15,090 nt of DNA from SIG607 sp045533195. Lineage in GTDB: Bacteria > Bacillota > Clostridia > Oscillospirales > Acutalibacteraceae. The DNA is taken from assembly GCA_045533195.1 (NCBI GenBank), contig JAZSHI010000006.1, forward strand, positions 1 to 15,090, in the 5' to 3' direction. A program made the position numbers and the translations under genes. This document shows positions 8,859-14,649 of this stretch, piece after piece. The notes under the pieces are model-generated. The model made no database searches. It saw only the letters and a program-made list of their open reading frames with translations, and was not told the origin of the DNA. Each line of letters starts with the position of its first letter. The first letter of the stretch is position 1.

Positions 8859-9413
8859 TTAAATCTCGATTACTTCTTTTTCTTTAATAGCCGCTAAACC
8901 GTCGATTTCCTTGCAGAATTTATCGGTGAGATTTTGAATCTTCTTCTCTCCGTTTTTCTCGTCATCTTCGGTAATTTCGTTATTTTTCTTCAAAGCCTTT
9001 AATTTTTCAAGGGCATCTCTTCTTATATTACGAACAGCAACCTTGCCGTCCTCTGCCATTTTCTTAACCTCTTTAACGATTTCTTTTCTTCTTTCTTCGG
9101 TAAGGGGCGGGAAGTTAAGACGTATAGAGGTACCATCATTCTGAGGATTAATACCGATATCAGAAGTAAGGATAGCCTTTTCAATTTCCCTTAAGGTAGA
9201 TGCATCCCAAGGCTTAATCATAAGAATTCTGGGTTCGGGCATTGAAACTGCCGCCATCTGCTGAATAGGAGTGGGAACGCCGTAATAGTCAACGTTAATT
9301 CTGTCAAGTACAGATGCATTTGCTCTGCCTACTCTTACTGCTTTATAATCTCTGTCAAGAGCATCGAGGGATTTATCCATTCTCTGTTCTGTGTTCTTAA
9401 TTAAGTTATCCAT
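8859..9413 (-). CDS. frr: Ribosome recycling factor
   Basis: Frr splits post-termination ribosomes together with EF-G, freeing subunits for another round. The 184-residue length is typical. The three-helix bundle domain contains VRVGRANASVLDRI (26-39) and VRNIRRDALEKLK near 127-139. The small beta domain contains YYGVPTPIQQMA (43-54), and GTSIRLNFPPLTEERRKE (94-111) marks the return to the bundle. The start has GGAGGA about 6 nt upstream. It lies 20 nt after pyrH, the usual Firmicutes neighbour. Confidence 0.97.
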   Translation of the reverse strand: MDNLIKNTEQRMDKSLDALDRDYKAVRVGRANASVLDRINVDYYGVPTPIQQMAAVSMPEPRILMIKPWDASTLREIEKAILTSDIGINPQNDGTSIRLNFPPLTEERRKEIVKEVKKMAEDGKVAVRNIRRDALEKLKALKKNNEITEDDEKNGEKKIQNLTDKFCKEIDGLAAIKEKEVIEI

Positions 9414-9433
9414 AAAATATCCTCCAAATATAA

Positions 9434-10138
9434 TTATTTTACAACCGTACCAATGTTTTCACCCACCATAGCACTGACAATGTTATCGGGCTTATCAAGG
9501 TTAAATACAAGTATTTCAATACCGTTATCCATACAAAGAGAAGCTGCTGTGCTGTCCATAACGTGAAGCTCCTTTTGAAGCACGTCAAGATGGGAAAGGG
9601 TATCAAACTTCTTAGCCTCGGGATTAATTTTAGGGTCACTGTCATAAACACCGTCAACGTTGGTTGCCTTAAAGATAACGTCGGCATCTATTTCGGCAGC
9701 CCTCAGCGCTGCAGCAGTATCGGTAGAAAAGAAGGGATTACCTGTTCCGCAACCGAAAACAACCACTCTGCCCTTTTCAAGATGTCTTACAGCCTTGTTT
9801 CTGATATAAAGCTCTGCAATTTGTCTCATTTCAATAGCGGTCTGCACCCTTGCGGTAACACCGACCTGCTCAAGACCATCGGCAACAGCCAAAGCATTTA
9901 TGCTTGTGGCAAGCATACCCATATGGTCGGCTCTTGTTCTGTCCATTTTGCCGCTGCTTCTTCCTCTCCAGAAGTTGCCGCCGCCTACAACGATAGCGAT
10001 TTCAACACCCATATCAACGCATTTTTTAATACTTTCGCAAATTTCAACAACTTTGTCAAAGTCAAGACCGCTGCCCTTATTTCCTGAAAGAGCCTCACCT
10101 GAAAGCTTCAAAAGAACTCGTTTATAGACCGGTTTCAT
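9434..10138 (-). CDS. pyrH: UMP kinase
   Basis: PyrH phosphorylates UMP to UDP in pyrimidine synthesis; it is hexameric and belongs to the amino acid kinase family, unrelated to eukaryotic UMP kinases. Numbered from the chosen start, it has VLLKLSGEAL (8-17), VVGGGNFWRG (50-59), DRTRADHMGMLAT (66-78), FGCGTGNPFFSTDTAA (128-143) and KATNVDGVYDSDP (157-169), all diagnostic. Two in-frame ATGs exist. The second, at 10138, is preferred because AGGA lies about 6 nt upstream, whereas the first ATG (10144) directly abuts AGG. The protein is then 234 aa. In many Firmicutes rpsB and tsf precede pyrH; here pyrH is first in its operon behind its own promoter. Confidence 0.96.
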   Translation of the reverse strand: MKPVYKRVLLKLSGEALSGNKGSGLDFDKVVEICESIKKCVDMGVEIAIVVGGGNFWRGRSSGKMDRTRADHMGMLATSINALAVADGLEQVGVTARVQTAIEMRQIAELYIRNKAVRHLEKGRVVVFGCGTGNPFFSTDTAAALRAAEIDADVIFKATNVDGVYDSDPKINPEAKKFDTLSHLDVLQKELHVMDSTAASLCMDNGIEILVFNLDKPDNIVSAMVGENIGTVVK

Positions 10139-10183
10139 AAACATCCTACCCTTCGCTTTTACTTTGTTATATTATTCTATTAT

Positions 10184-10212
10184 ATTTTACAATAATTATT
10201 GACTAATGTCAA
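10184..10212 (-). promoter_or_regulatory. Sigma-A type promoter of the pyrH-polC operon
   Basis: On the minus strand a perfect TTGACA (10,207-10,212) is 17 nt from TAAAAT (10,184-10,189). A TATAAT overlaps further downstream (10,179-10,184) but is too far from the -35 box. Transcription would begin near 10,177, giving a short leader of about 40 nt. Confidence 0.82.
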
Positions 10213-10240
10213 ATAGAATTTATGAGGGATAAAGGATAAG

Positions 10241-10348
10241 TGTAATCGGGATGTCGAGGACGCCATCCCCTACAAGATACCAATAAATATATATGGCAAC
10301 ATTGTAGGGACAGACGTCCTCGGCTGTCCGTGTAATCAGGATGTCGAG
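10241..10348. repeat. Composite inverted-repeat element with two covarying hairpins and a partial third copy
   Basis: Arm 1 (10,248-10,269) is GGGATG, a 10-nt loop, CATCCC. Arm 2 (10,308-10,329) is GGACAG, a 10-nt loop, CTGTCC. Arm 2 is an inverted copy of arm 1: both share TTGTAGGG at the inner edge (TACAA 10,271-10,275, TTGTA 10,302-10,306) and the loop core CGTCCTCG. Three stem pairs differ, and each differs on both sides so pairing is kept. An 18-nt direct repeat at 10,241-10,258 and 10,331-10,348 (one mismatch) shows a third, truncated copy. It looks like a dispersed extragenic repeat; no coding potential is seen. It sits between the acetyltransferase terminator and the pyrH promoter. 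Confidence 0.75.
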
Positions 10349-10352
10349 TTAT

Positions 10353-10393
10353 TCTCCTAATAGGGGAATTACCTCAAGGAGAGCCCCCCTATT
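10353..10393. repeat. Overlapping inverted repeats able to form alternative hairpins
   Basis: TCTCCT (10,353-10,358) can pair with AGGAGA (10,377-10,382), and AATAGGGG (10,359-10,366) can pair with CCCCTATT (10,386-10,393). The two stems interlock, so only one can form as a simple hairpin, or both as a pseudoknot. No gene reads through this short stretch except as read-through from the acetyltransferase. Function unknown. Confidence 0.45.
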
Positions 10394-10404
10394 CCCTTTT
10401 CCCT

Positions 10405-10440
10405 ATTAAAAAACAGACTCATTCGAGCCTGTTTTTTAAT
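10405..10440 (-). terminator. Intrinsic terminator of the acetyltransferase gene
   Basis: The arms ATTAAAAAACAG (10,405-10,416) and CTGTTTTTTAAT (10,429-10,440) pair perfectly. A single A/C mismatch, a CTC/GAG stem top and a four-base loop follow. The hairpin overlaps the stop codon of the gene and has T runs on both sides, so it may work in both directions. Confidence 0.88.
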
Positions 10441-11170
10441 CTATTTTCATATCTTTATACAAAGGATGAACGGAATACTCGCCGTCTATCATCCAGCCGA
10501 CGCATTTATTTGTATCGGTAAGAATAGCCCTTATATCCCTATCACTGCCGTTAAAAAGAAGACTATAAAGGTCACGTGTACCGTTAACAGCATAATCAAG
10601 ACCGTTTTCCTTCATAGCAAAGTTAAGTAGGCAGTCTATTTCATTTCTCCATTCCCAAGTTGCCTTTACGGTATGAAGAGCTTTTGCAGGGGTAAAGTAG
10701 TTATCGCAAAATTCCTTAAAGGTTTTGGGACTGTCTCCTTGTGGGCGGTAAAGCGGTCCTTTTGTCTCGCCGGTTATAGCTGTGGTAAAGCCGAATTTTA
10801 AATACATATCGGTAACCCACTGTTGCCCTGAAGTACAAAAAAGACCTAAGGGGGCATTTTTAAGCTTTTCAATTTCTTCCATACAAAAAGCAAGGGTTTT
10901 ATTACAAATGCCCTTTCCTCTGCATTCCTCAAGGGTATAAACTGCGCCCCAGTTTGCTATGGCATTTTCGTGTCTGGGATAACCCATCCAAATTCTGCAA
11001 AGAGCCTTGCCGTTCTCATGCGCTACGAAAAAAATATCTTCACAGTCTTTAAGACAGCCTCCGTCAAGACGGAAATGCATATATTTATCATCTTCTGGAA
11101 TTGTAGCTTTTAAGGCTTTATAGCCCTCGGTCTCACCGCTTCCGACAACGTATGCTTCAAATTTTATCAT
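10436..11170 (-). CDS. GNAT family N-acetyltransferase with a C-terminal extension
   Basis: The protein transfers an acetyl group from acetyl-CoA to an unidentified amine. The GNAT fold covers about residues 1-145. Acetyl-CoA binding motif A is GAVYTLEECRGKGICNKTL with the R-x-x-G-x-G-like loop RGKGIC at 84-89, and motif B is MYLKFGF near 122-128. After the GNAT core there are about 100 more residues (145-244) ending VGWMIDGEYSVHPLYKD, which I do not recognise. AAAGGAGA lies 7-8 nt before the ATG. It is monocistronic, between its own promoter and terminator, so context gives no hint of substrate. Confidence 0.85.
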   Translation of the reverse strand: MIKFEAYVVGSGETEGYKALKATIPEDDKYMHFRLDGGCLKDCEDIFFVAHENGKALCRIWMGYPRHENAIANWGAVYTLEECRGKGICNKTLAFCMEEIEKLKNAPLGLFCTSGQQWVTDMYLKFGFTTAITGETKGPLYRPQGDSPKTFKEFCDNYFTPAKALHTVKATWEWRNEIDCLLNFAMKENGLDYAVNGTRDLYSLLFNGSDRDIRAILTDTNKCVGWMIDGEYSVHPLYKDMKID

Positions 11171-11200
11171 ATGGGTGTCTCCTTTATCTATGTTAATTTC

Positions 11201-11229
11201 ATTATACCTTCAAATAACCTAAAGCACAA
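11201..11229 (-). promoter_or_regulatory. Likely promoter of the acetyltransferase gene
   Basis: A perfect TATAAT (11,201-11,206) lies 17 nt from a weak TTGTGC (11,224-11,229) on the minus strand. The predicted start is about 25-30 nt before the start codon. The poor -35 box leaves room for a lower strength or an activator. Confidence 0.6.
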
Positions 11230-11391
11230 TGAAAAATATTCACAGTTTTCTGCAGTTTTCATTCACAAGGAGATTAGACAGAACTTCGCCCTTACTTTGA
11301 ATTTATAAAGTAAGTACCGCTGACAACAGGTTTAGTTTTACTGCCGTCGGTAAAGTTTGCCTTGTTGCGCTTATGAATTTTTAGACAACAT
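11230..11391. other. Spacer without a recognisable gene
   Basis: No ORF with a start and ribosome-binding site is seen on either strand. On the minus strand, roughly 11,292-11,383 reads as about 30 open codons ending in TAA (it includes NKANFTDGSKTKPVVSG). That could be the tail of a lost gene but is too short to identify. Confidence 0.5.
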
Positions 11392-11414
11392 AAAAAAACC
11401 TCCCGAAAGGTTTT
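11392..11414 (-). terminator. Intrinsic terminator downstream of the ATPase gene
   Basis: On the minus strand AAAACCT, a six-base loop TTCGGG and AGGTTTT form a seven-pair hairpin ending in seven T residues. It is about 90 nt after the stop codon of the ATPase gene, with no other gene between. Confidence 0.75.
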
Positions 11415-11458
11415 CTTTAAGAAAATTACACCTATCGAAAGGCTTAAAGTCAATAAGT

Positions 11459-11474
11459 TTAACAAGATGGCAGA
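11459..11474. repeat. 16-nt direct repeat, copy 1
   Basis: TTAACAAGATGGCAGA is identical to the copy at 13,470-13,485, where it forms the last codons of the spoVAD fragment. The pair brackets the ATPase and MNT/HEPN genes. Flanking bases differ immediately on both sides. Confidence 0.7.
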
Positions 11475-11504
11475 ATTAGATAACCAATCAACTATATTTT
11501 ATAT

Positions 11505-12726
11505 TTACCAGCTATCCCTCAGAAGAAAATCAGCAATATGAACTATCTCTATACCATTTTCATTTCCTATAGCTAAATCATCCATACAGACAACATATTT
11601 ATGATAATGGTCTTTAATATCCATCAGATTGTCGGTTTCGCGAGTTGATTCTGTCGGTAATTCTACGCAAACTTGAACATATATCTTTTCATCTCTTCTA
11701 ATACCAACAAAGTCTATTTCCTTTGTATCATTTTTTCCAATATACACATCATAGCCTCTGCGTTTCATTTCAAGATAAACAATGTTTTCTAACATTGCCG
11801 ATACCATCTGCTTGTTAAATCCCATTTTGCTGTATTTAATAGATATATCAGAAAGATAATATTTTTCCTGCGTTTTTAAAACAGACTTGCCTTGCAAATC
11901 ATATCTCTGACATGGATAAATTATAAATGCTTCGGATAACCATTTTATATAATTATAAATAGATTCTACTGAAAGAGAACGTTTTTCGTTCTTTAAAAAT
12001 TTAACAATAGAATTTGCAGAGAATCTTTTACCAACGTTTTCTATAATATATTTTACTACACGGTCGAACAAATCTTTATTTCTAATTCTATGTCGTTTAG
12101 AAATATCCCTTGTAATAACAGCAGAATAAATTCCCTCAACAACCTGATATGCGGAACGAGTATCAAAGTTGCTAATACCAATAATGGGAAATCCTCCGAA
12201 TTGTAAATACTCCTCGAACATATCTTTTGCATTGGATACAGTTTTACCTTTAAAGTTTAAGTATTCTTTAAAAGAAAGTGTATAGCAATTAATTGAAACA
12301 TACCTTCCGGTTAAATAGGTGGAAATTTCACTTGACATAAGTTTTGAGTTGGAACCTGTAATGTAAATATCTATATCCTCGGACTCAAATAAACTGTTAA
12401 TCGCCTTTTCCCAATTATCTACTTCTTGCGGTTCGTCTATGAATAAATAACATCTACCTTTGTCTGCTATTAAGCTTTTAAGCTCTGCATACATCTCTTT
12501 GGATGTGTAATTCTCATCAACATCCATTTCTGTATACTTTCTATATATGATATTTTCTTCTGCTATTCCTCTGTTTTTTAGTTCGTTTTGAATCATTTCT
12601 AAAATAGTTGATTTTCCTGAGCGGCGAACACCTGAAAGTATTTTTACAAGTGGTGCATCAATATAGGGTTCGACAGCTTTTGCCGAAAAATTCTAATAAA
12701 GTCCAAGAAATCAAGATTTGTATCAT
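11505..12726 (-). pseudogene. AAA-family ATPase with DUF4143 domain, frameshifted near its start
   Basis: Members are an AAA_14 P-loop domain followed by a DUF4143 domain, often found in accessory DNA; their function is poorly known. From the in-frame ATG at 12,596 (363 aa) one sees Walker B YLFIDEPQ (50-57), sensor-like TGSNS (80-84), R98, then the DUF4143 part from about 175 with KEIDFVG (292-298) and QVCVE, resembling a nuclease-like core. The Walker A, GVRRSGKST, lies upstream of that ATG at 12,606-12,632 in the same frame. This frame closes at a TAG (12,693-12,695) without any ATG, GTG or TTG before Walker A. An ATG at 12,726 preceded by AAAAGGAG is one frame off. Removing one T from the T5 run at 12,686-12,690 would join them. 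So it is a decayed gene, or a sequencing indel. Confidence 0.8.
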
Positions 12727-12773
12727 CTCCTTTTGAGAAATTTGTGCAACTCATTCAGGTTATATAGCAACAG

Positions 12774-12803
12774 AAAACCGCCTCTCTTCAACGAGAAAGG
12801 CGG
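12774..12803 (-). terminator. Intrinsic terminator after the MNT/HEPN pair
   Basis: On the minus strand CCGCC and GGCGG pair around an internal loop and a second CTC/GAG stem, followed by TTTTCTGTT. It lies just after the remnant of the HEPN gene and before the start region of the ATPase gene, separating the two units. Confidence 0.75.
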
Positions 12804-12823
12804 TCAGCTTTTAATATTTCGTA

Positions 12824-13018
12824 TATACCTGAGTGTTTTTTAGAATCAAATCCGTCTAAAGCCAACACCGCTCACATTGCAGAAAATACTGCATAGTATG
12901 AACGGTTAGCAACCGTTTTATAATCACCAAGCTTCATAATTTCATCAGCATAAGCAATTCGTTCTTTAGCAAGAAGGAGACGAGTTTTAGAAAGACTGAT
13001 TTTTTCTTCAGACAGCAA
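12824..13018 (-). pseudogene. HEPN-domain toxin remnant (partner of the MNT gene)
   Basis: A frame starting at TTG 13,018, with AAGGAGG 9 nt upstream, overlaps the end of the nucleotidyltransferase gene. It encodes 48 residues that include LLLAKERIAYADEIMK and NRSYYAVFSAM, the core of the HEPN domain found next to MNT antitoxins. A TGA at 12,872-12,874 interrupts it. Beyond the stop the same frame continues with AVLALDGFDSKKHSGI, the expected next part of the family, and then homology ends near 12,824. So there are two lesions: a nonsense codon, most simply from an arginine codon, and a lost C-terminal half. HEPN proteins of this kind are RNases or targets of AMP transfer by their MNT partner. 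The remnant should be inactive. Confidence 0.82.
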
Positions 13019-13349
13019 TTCTGATTCCCTCCTTCTTGACATTCGCGTAAAAAGGAACGGCTTCTAAATACTTATTGAATGTTTCGGTGTCCTTTAATGT
13101 TACGGTAACCACAACATCATGAAGAAGACCGAGTTCAGAAGTAAGTGCTATAAAAGGCTTTTTGTAAGACGATAACTCCTCACGAGAAACATTTGCTAAA
13201 ACCATAATATCAATATCAGAGTCACCGGTTTGCTCTCCTCTTGCGTATGAGCCATACAAAAGCGTAGAGTCAAGCTTATCTCCAAAAACAGATTTAGAAA
13301 GCAAGGCTACCTTTTCGGTAATATCGGTCAGCTGGTTTTTCGTACACAT
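13008..13349 (-). CDS. MNT-type nucleotidyltransferase (MntA-like antitoxin)
   Basis: The minimal nucleotidyltransferase motif GSx10DxD is complete: G33-S34 and D45/D47 in LYGSYARGEQTGDSDIDIMV, with D78 in LHDVVV as the likely third metal ligand. Family members such as MntA attach AMP to, and so silence, a HEPN toxin encoded next to them. Here that toxin overlaps the 3' end and is broken. The start is set at ATG 13,349 (113 aa): GGGTG lies 7 nt upstream, and the promoter overlaps the longer TTG-initiated version at 13,403, which therefore would not be transcribed. The gene looks intact, so it may be an orphan antitoxin kept by chance, or able to act on a toxin elsewhere. Confidence 0.88.
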   Translation of the reverse strand: MCTKNQLTDITEKVALLSKSVFGDKLDSTLLYGSYARGEQTGDSDIDIMVLANVSREELSSYKKPFIALTSELGLLHDVVVTVTLKDTETFNKYLEAVPFYANVKKEGIRIAV

Positions 13350-13382
13350 TAAATCACACCCTTTCTTTAAGTCTTCAAATAT

Positions 13383-13411
13383 ATTATATACATTTTTCTT
13401 CAATAAGTCAA
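13383..13411 (-). promoter_or_regulatory. Promoter of the MNT/HEPN operon
   Basis: TTGACT (13,406-13,411) is 17 nt from a perfect TATAAT (13,383-13,388) on the minus strand. The predicted start near 13,376 leaves a leader of about 27 nt before the ATG at 13,349. Confidence 0.82.
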
Positions 13412-13456
13412 CTACTCCGAACTTTTCAAAACTTTATATTATTCGGGTTTTCGGCT

Positions 13457-13855
13457 TTAAATCCTTATATTAACAAGATGGCAGATTCCGGGAATACTTT
13501 CGCCCTGCATAACGGTAGTGGGAGAAAGTAGCGCTCCCGTTGCGCAGTAAAGGATATTTTTAAGGTTTCTCCTTTTCATCTGGTCCATAATGTAAGAAGC
13601 CATCATAACGGCACTGCAGCCGCAACCCGAACCTCCTGCATGAACGTCCTGCCCTTCTCTGTCAAAAATCATTTCGCCAAAGTCAAAAAGATTTTCCGCT
13701 AAATCATAGCCTTCTCTTTTGGCAAGGCTTATCAGAAGACCTTTGCCAACCACACCCAAATCCCCCGTAAATACGGCATCAAAGTCACGTGGCGTCGCCC
13801 CAGTATCCTTAAAAAATCTTAATATGGTGGAACAGGCAGCAGGGGAAAATGTCAA
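13457..13855 (-). pseudogene. spoVAD: Stage V sporulation protein AD, C-terminal fragment
   Basis: SpoVAD binds dipicolinic acid and helps move it into the forespore. Full-length proteins have a thiolase-like fold of about 340 residues; here only about the last 130 remain. Recognisable pieces are SPAACSTI, FTGDLGVVGKG, HAGGSGCGCSAV (72-83) and ATGALLSPTTVMQGESIPGI (105-123). The natural C-terminus HLVNIRI is present. Homology starts abruptly near 13,850. The in-frame sequence upstream is unrelated and closes at a TAA, the only start candidate is a TTG without a ribosome-binding site, and no spoVAC or spoVAE is beside it. This is a truncated relic, perhaps of a second copy. Confidence 0.85.
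13470..13485. repeat. 16-nt direct repeat, copy 2 (end of spoVAD)
   Basis: Identical to 11,459-11,474. Here it encodes part of the final residues CHLVN of the SpoVAD fragment, so this is probably the original copy. Confidence 0.7.
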
Positions 13856-13856
13856 G

Positions 13857-13967
13857 AGAACACCATAAATTTTTACCTTCCAAAAATTTCCTCTGATAAT
13901 GCGGGTTTAGAGCACTTATGGTGTGTAGGCGGCTATAGCCAGGTAGATGTTAAATAAACACCATACT
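13857..13967. repeat. Three alternating 8-nt inverted copies around a small palindrome
   Basis: ACACCATA occurs at 13,860-13,867 and 13,958-13,965, and its complement TATGGTGT lies between at 13,917-13,924. The second and third copies can close a stem whose interior holds the perfect palindrome GGCTATAGCC (13,931-13,940). No gene is seen between 13,856 and the SWIM promoter at 14,084; this is the only structure I find in that stretch. Confidence 0.45.
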
Positions 13968-14083
13968 TCATTTTTATTGTGCGTTATATACAAAAAGAAA
14001 CATGCTAATTTGACATCGAATTTTGTGAACGAAAAATTTTTATTATAAATAGTGCTAATATCCGAACGAATAATTGAAATACA

Positions 14084-14112
14084 TTGCTATATCCTTCGCA
14101 TTATGTTAAAAT
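14084..14112 (+). promoter_or_regulatory. Promoter of the SWIM zinc-finger gene
   Basis: TTGCTA (14,084-14,089) and TAAAAT (14,107-14,112) are 17 nt apart, and a TG one base before the -10 box gives an extended -10 element. The predicted start is about 25 nt before the ATG, which rules out longer upstream starts for the gene. Confidence 0.72.
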
Positions 14113-14143
14113 ATATTGGATAAAAATACAGGGAGGTTTCTAT

Positions 14144-14593
14144 ATGAGTATATTAACTGCCGCAAGTAGCAAAAGTGCTTGGCGCGGATATGAATACTTT
14201 ATCGAAGATAAAGTACAGTTTATCAAAAAACTCGATGACACACATTTTGGCGGTGCGGTTACCGGTAATGAAGCAGAGCCGTATGCTGTAACGATTGATA
14301 TCGAGCATCCGAAAAGGTCAACCTGCGATTGTCCGTTTGCCAACGGACTAAAGGTGTGCAAACATATGGTAGCTGTTTACTTTGCCGCCTTCCCCGAAGA
14401 AGCAATTAAGTTCAAGGCCGTTATTGACCGAGCTATTGAAGAGGAAGAACAATATCGAGAGCAACTCCCTGAAAGAATTGAGAAATATATAAACAAACTT
14501 AACAAAACACAACTTCGTGATTTAGCATTAAACCTAATCTATGAATTACCCGAATACGAGTTCGAGCAGTTTGTAAATGAATACATTGATTAA
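14144..14593 (+). CDS. Small stand-alone SWIM zinc-finger protein
   Basis: The 149-residue protein has one clear domain, a SWIM zinc finger (CxCx8CxH) with C61, C63, C72 and H74 in CDCPFANGLKVCKHM. SWIM domains bind nucleic acid or protein and are usually attached to SNF2 helicases, MuDR transposases or larger proteins, so a free one is notable; its role is unknown. N-terminal residues 1-55 (SAWRGYEYF, HFGGAVTGNEAEPYAVTI) look like the beta-rich segment usually found before SWIM. The C-terminal 75 residues are acidic and helical (AIEEEEQYREQLPERIEKY, ELPEYEFEQFVNEY). The ATG at 14,144 has GGGAGG 7 nt upstream; a longer TTG-started version would overlap the promoter. It is the only plus-strand gene here and converges with the next one. 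Confidence 0.82.
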   Translation: MSILTAASSKSAWRGYEYFIEDKVQFIKKLDDTHFGGAVTGNEAEPYAVTIDIEHPKRSTCDCPFANGLKVCKHMVAVYFAAFPEEAIKFKAVIDRAIEEEEQYREQLPERIEKYINKLNKTQLRDLALNLIYELPEYEFEQFVNEYID

Positions 14594-14597
14594 AAGA

Positions 14598-14630
14598 AAA
14601 AGCGTGTGGCGGTAAATGTCACACGCTTTT
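14598..14630. terminator. Bidirectional terminator between convergent genes
   Basis: AAAAGCGTGTG (14,598-14,608) pairs perfectly with CACACGCTTTT (14,620-14,630) around an 11-nt loop. Read on the minus strand, the hairpin is followed by TTTTTCTTTT, and on the plus strand by TTTT. It serves both the SWIM gene and the partial gene to its right. Confidence 0.88.
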
Positions 14631-14649
14631 CGCATACTATTTAAGAATA

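Noticed and set aside
10241..10348. The inverted repeats as a CRISPR array
   Set aside because: The copies are in opposite orientation and self-complementary, without regular unique spacers, and no cas gene is present.
11292..11383. About 30 open minus-strand codons ending in TAA
   Set aside because: No start or ribosome-binding site and no recognisable family; possibly a lost gene tail, but not enough to annotate as a gene.
13347..13403. Longer N-terminus of the MNT protein from TTG at 13,403
   Set aside because: The -10 and -35 boxes of a near-perfect promoter overlap this stretch, so the mRNA begins after it; the ATG at 13,349 has a proper ribosome-binding site.
14010..14046. TTGACA at 14,010-14,015 as a plus-strand promoter
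   Set aside because: No acceptable -10 box lies 16-18 nt downstream; the better promoter for the SWIM gene is at 14,084-14,112.
14084..14143. Longer N-terminus of the SWIM protein from TTG at 14,084
   Set aside because: It coincides with the -35 box of the promoter, and the ATG at 14,144 has a strong ribosome-binding site.
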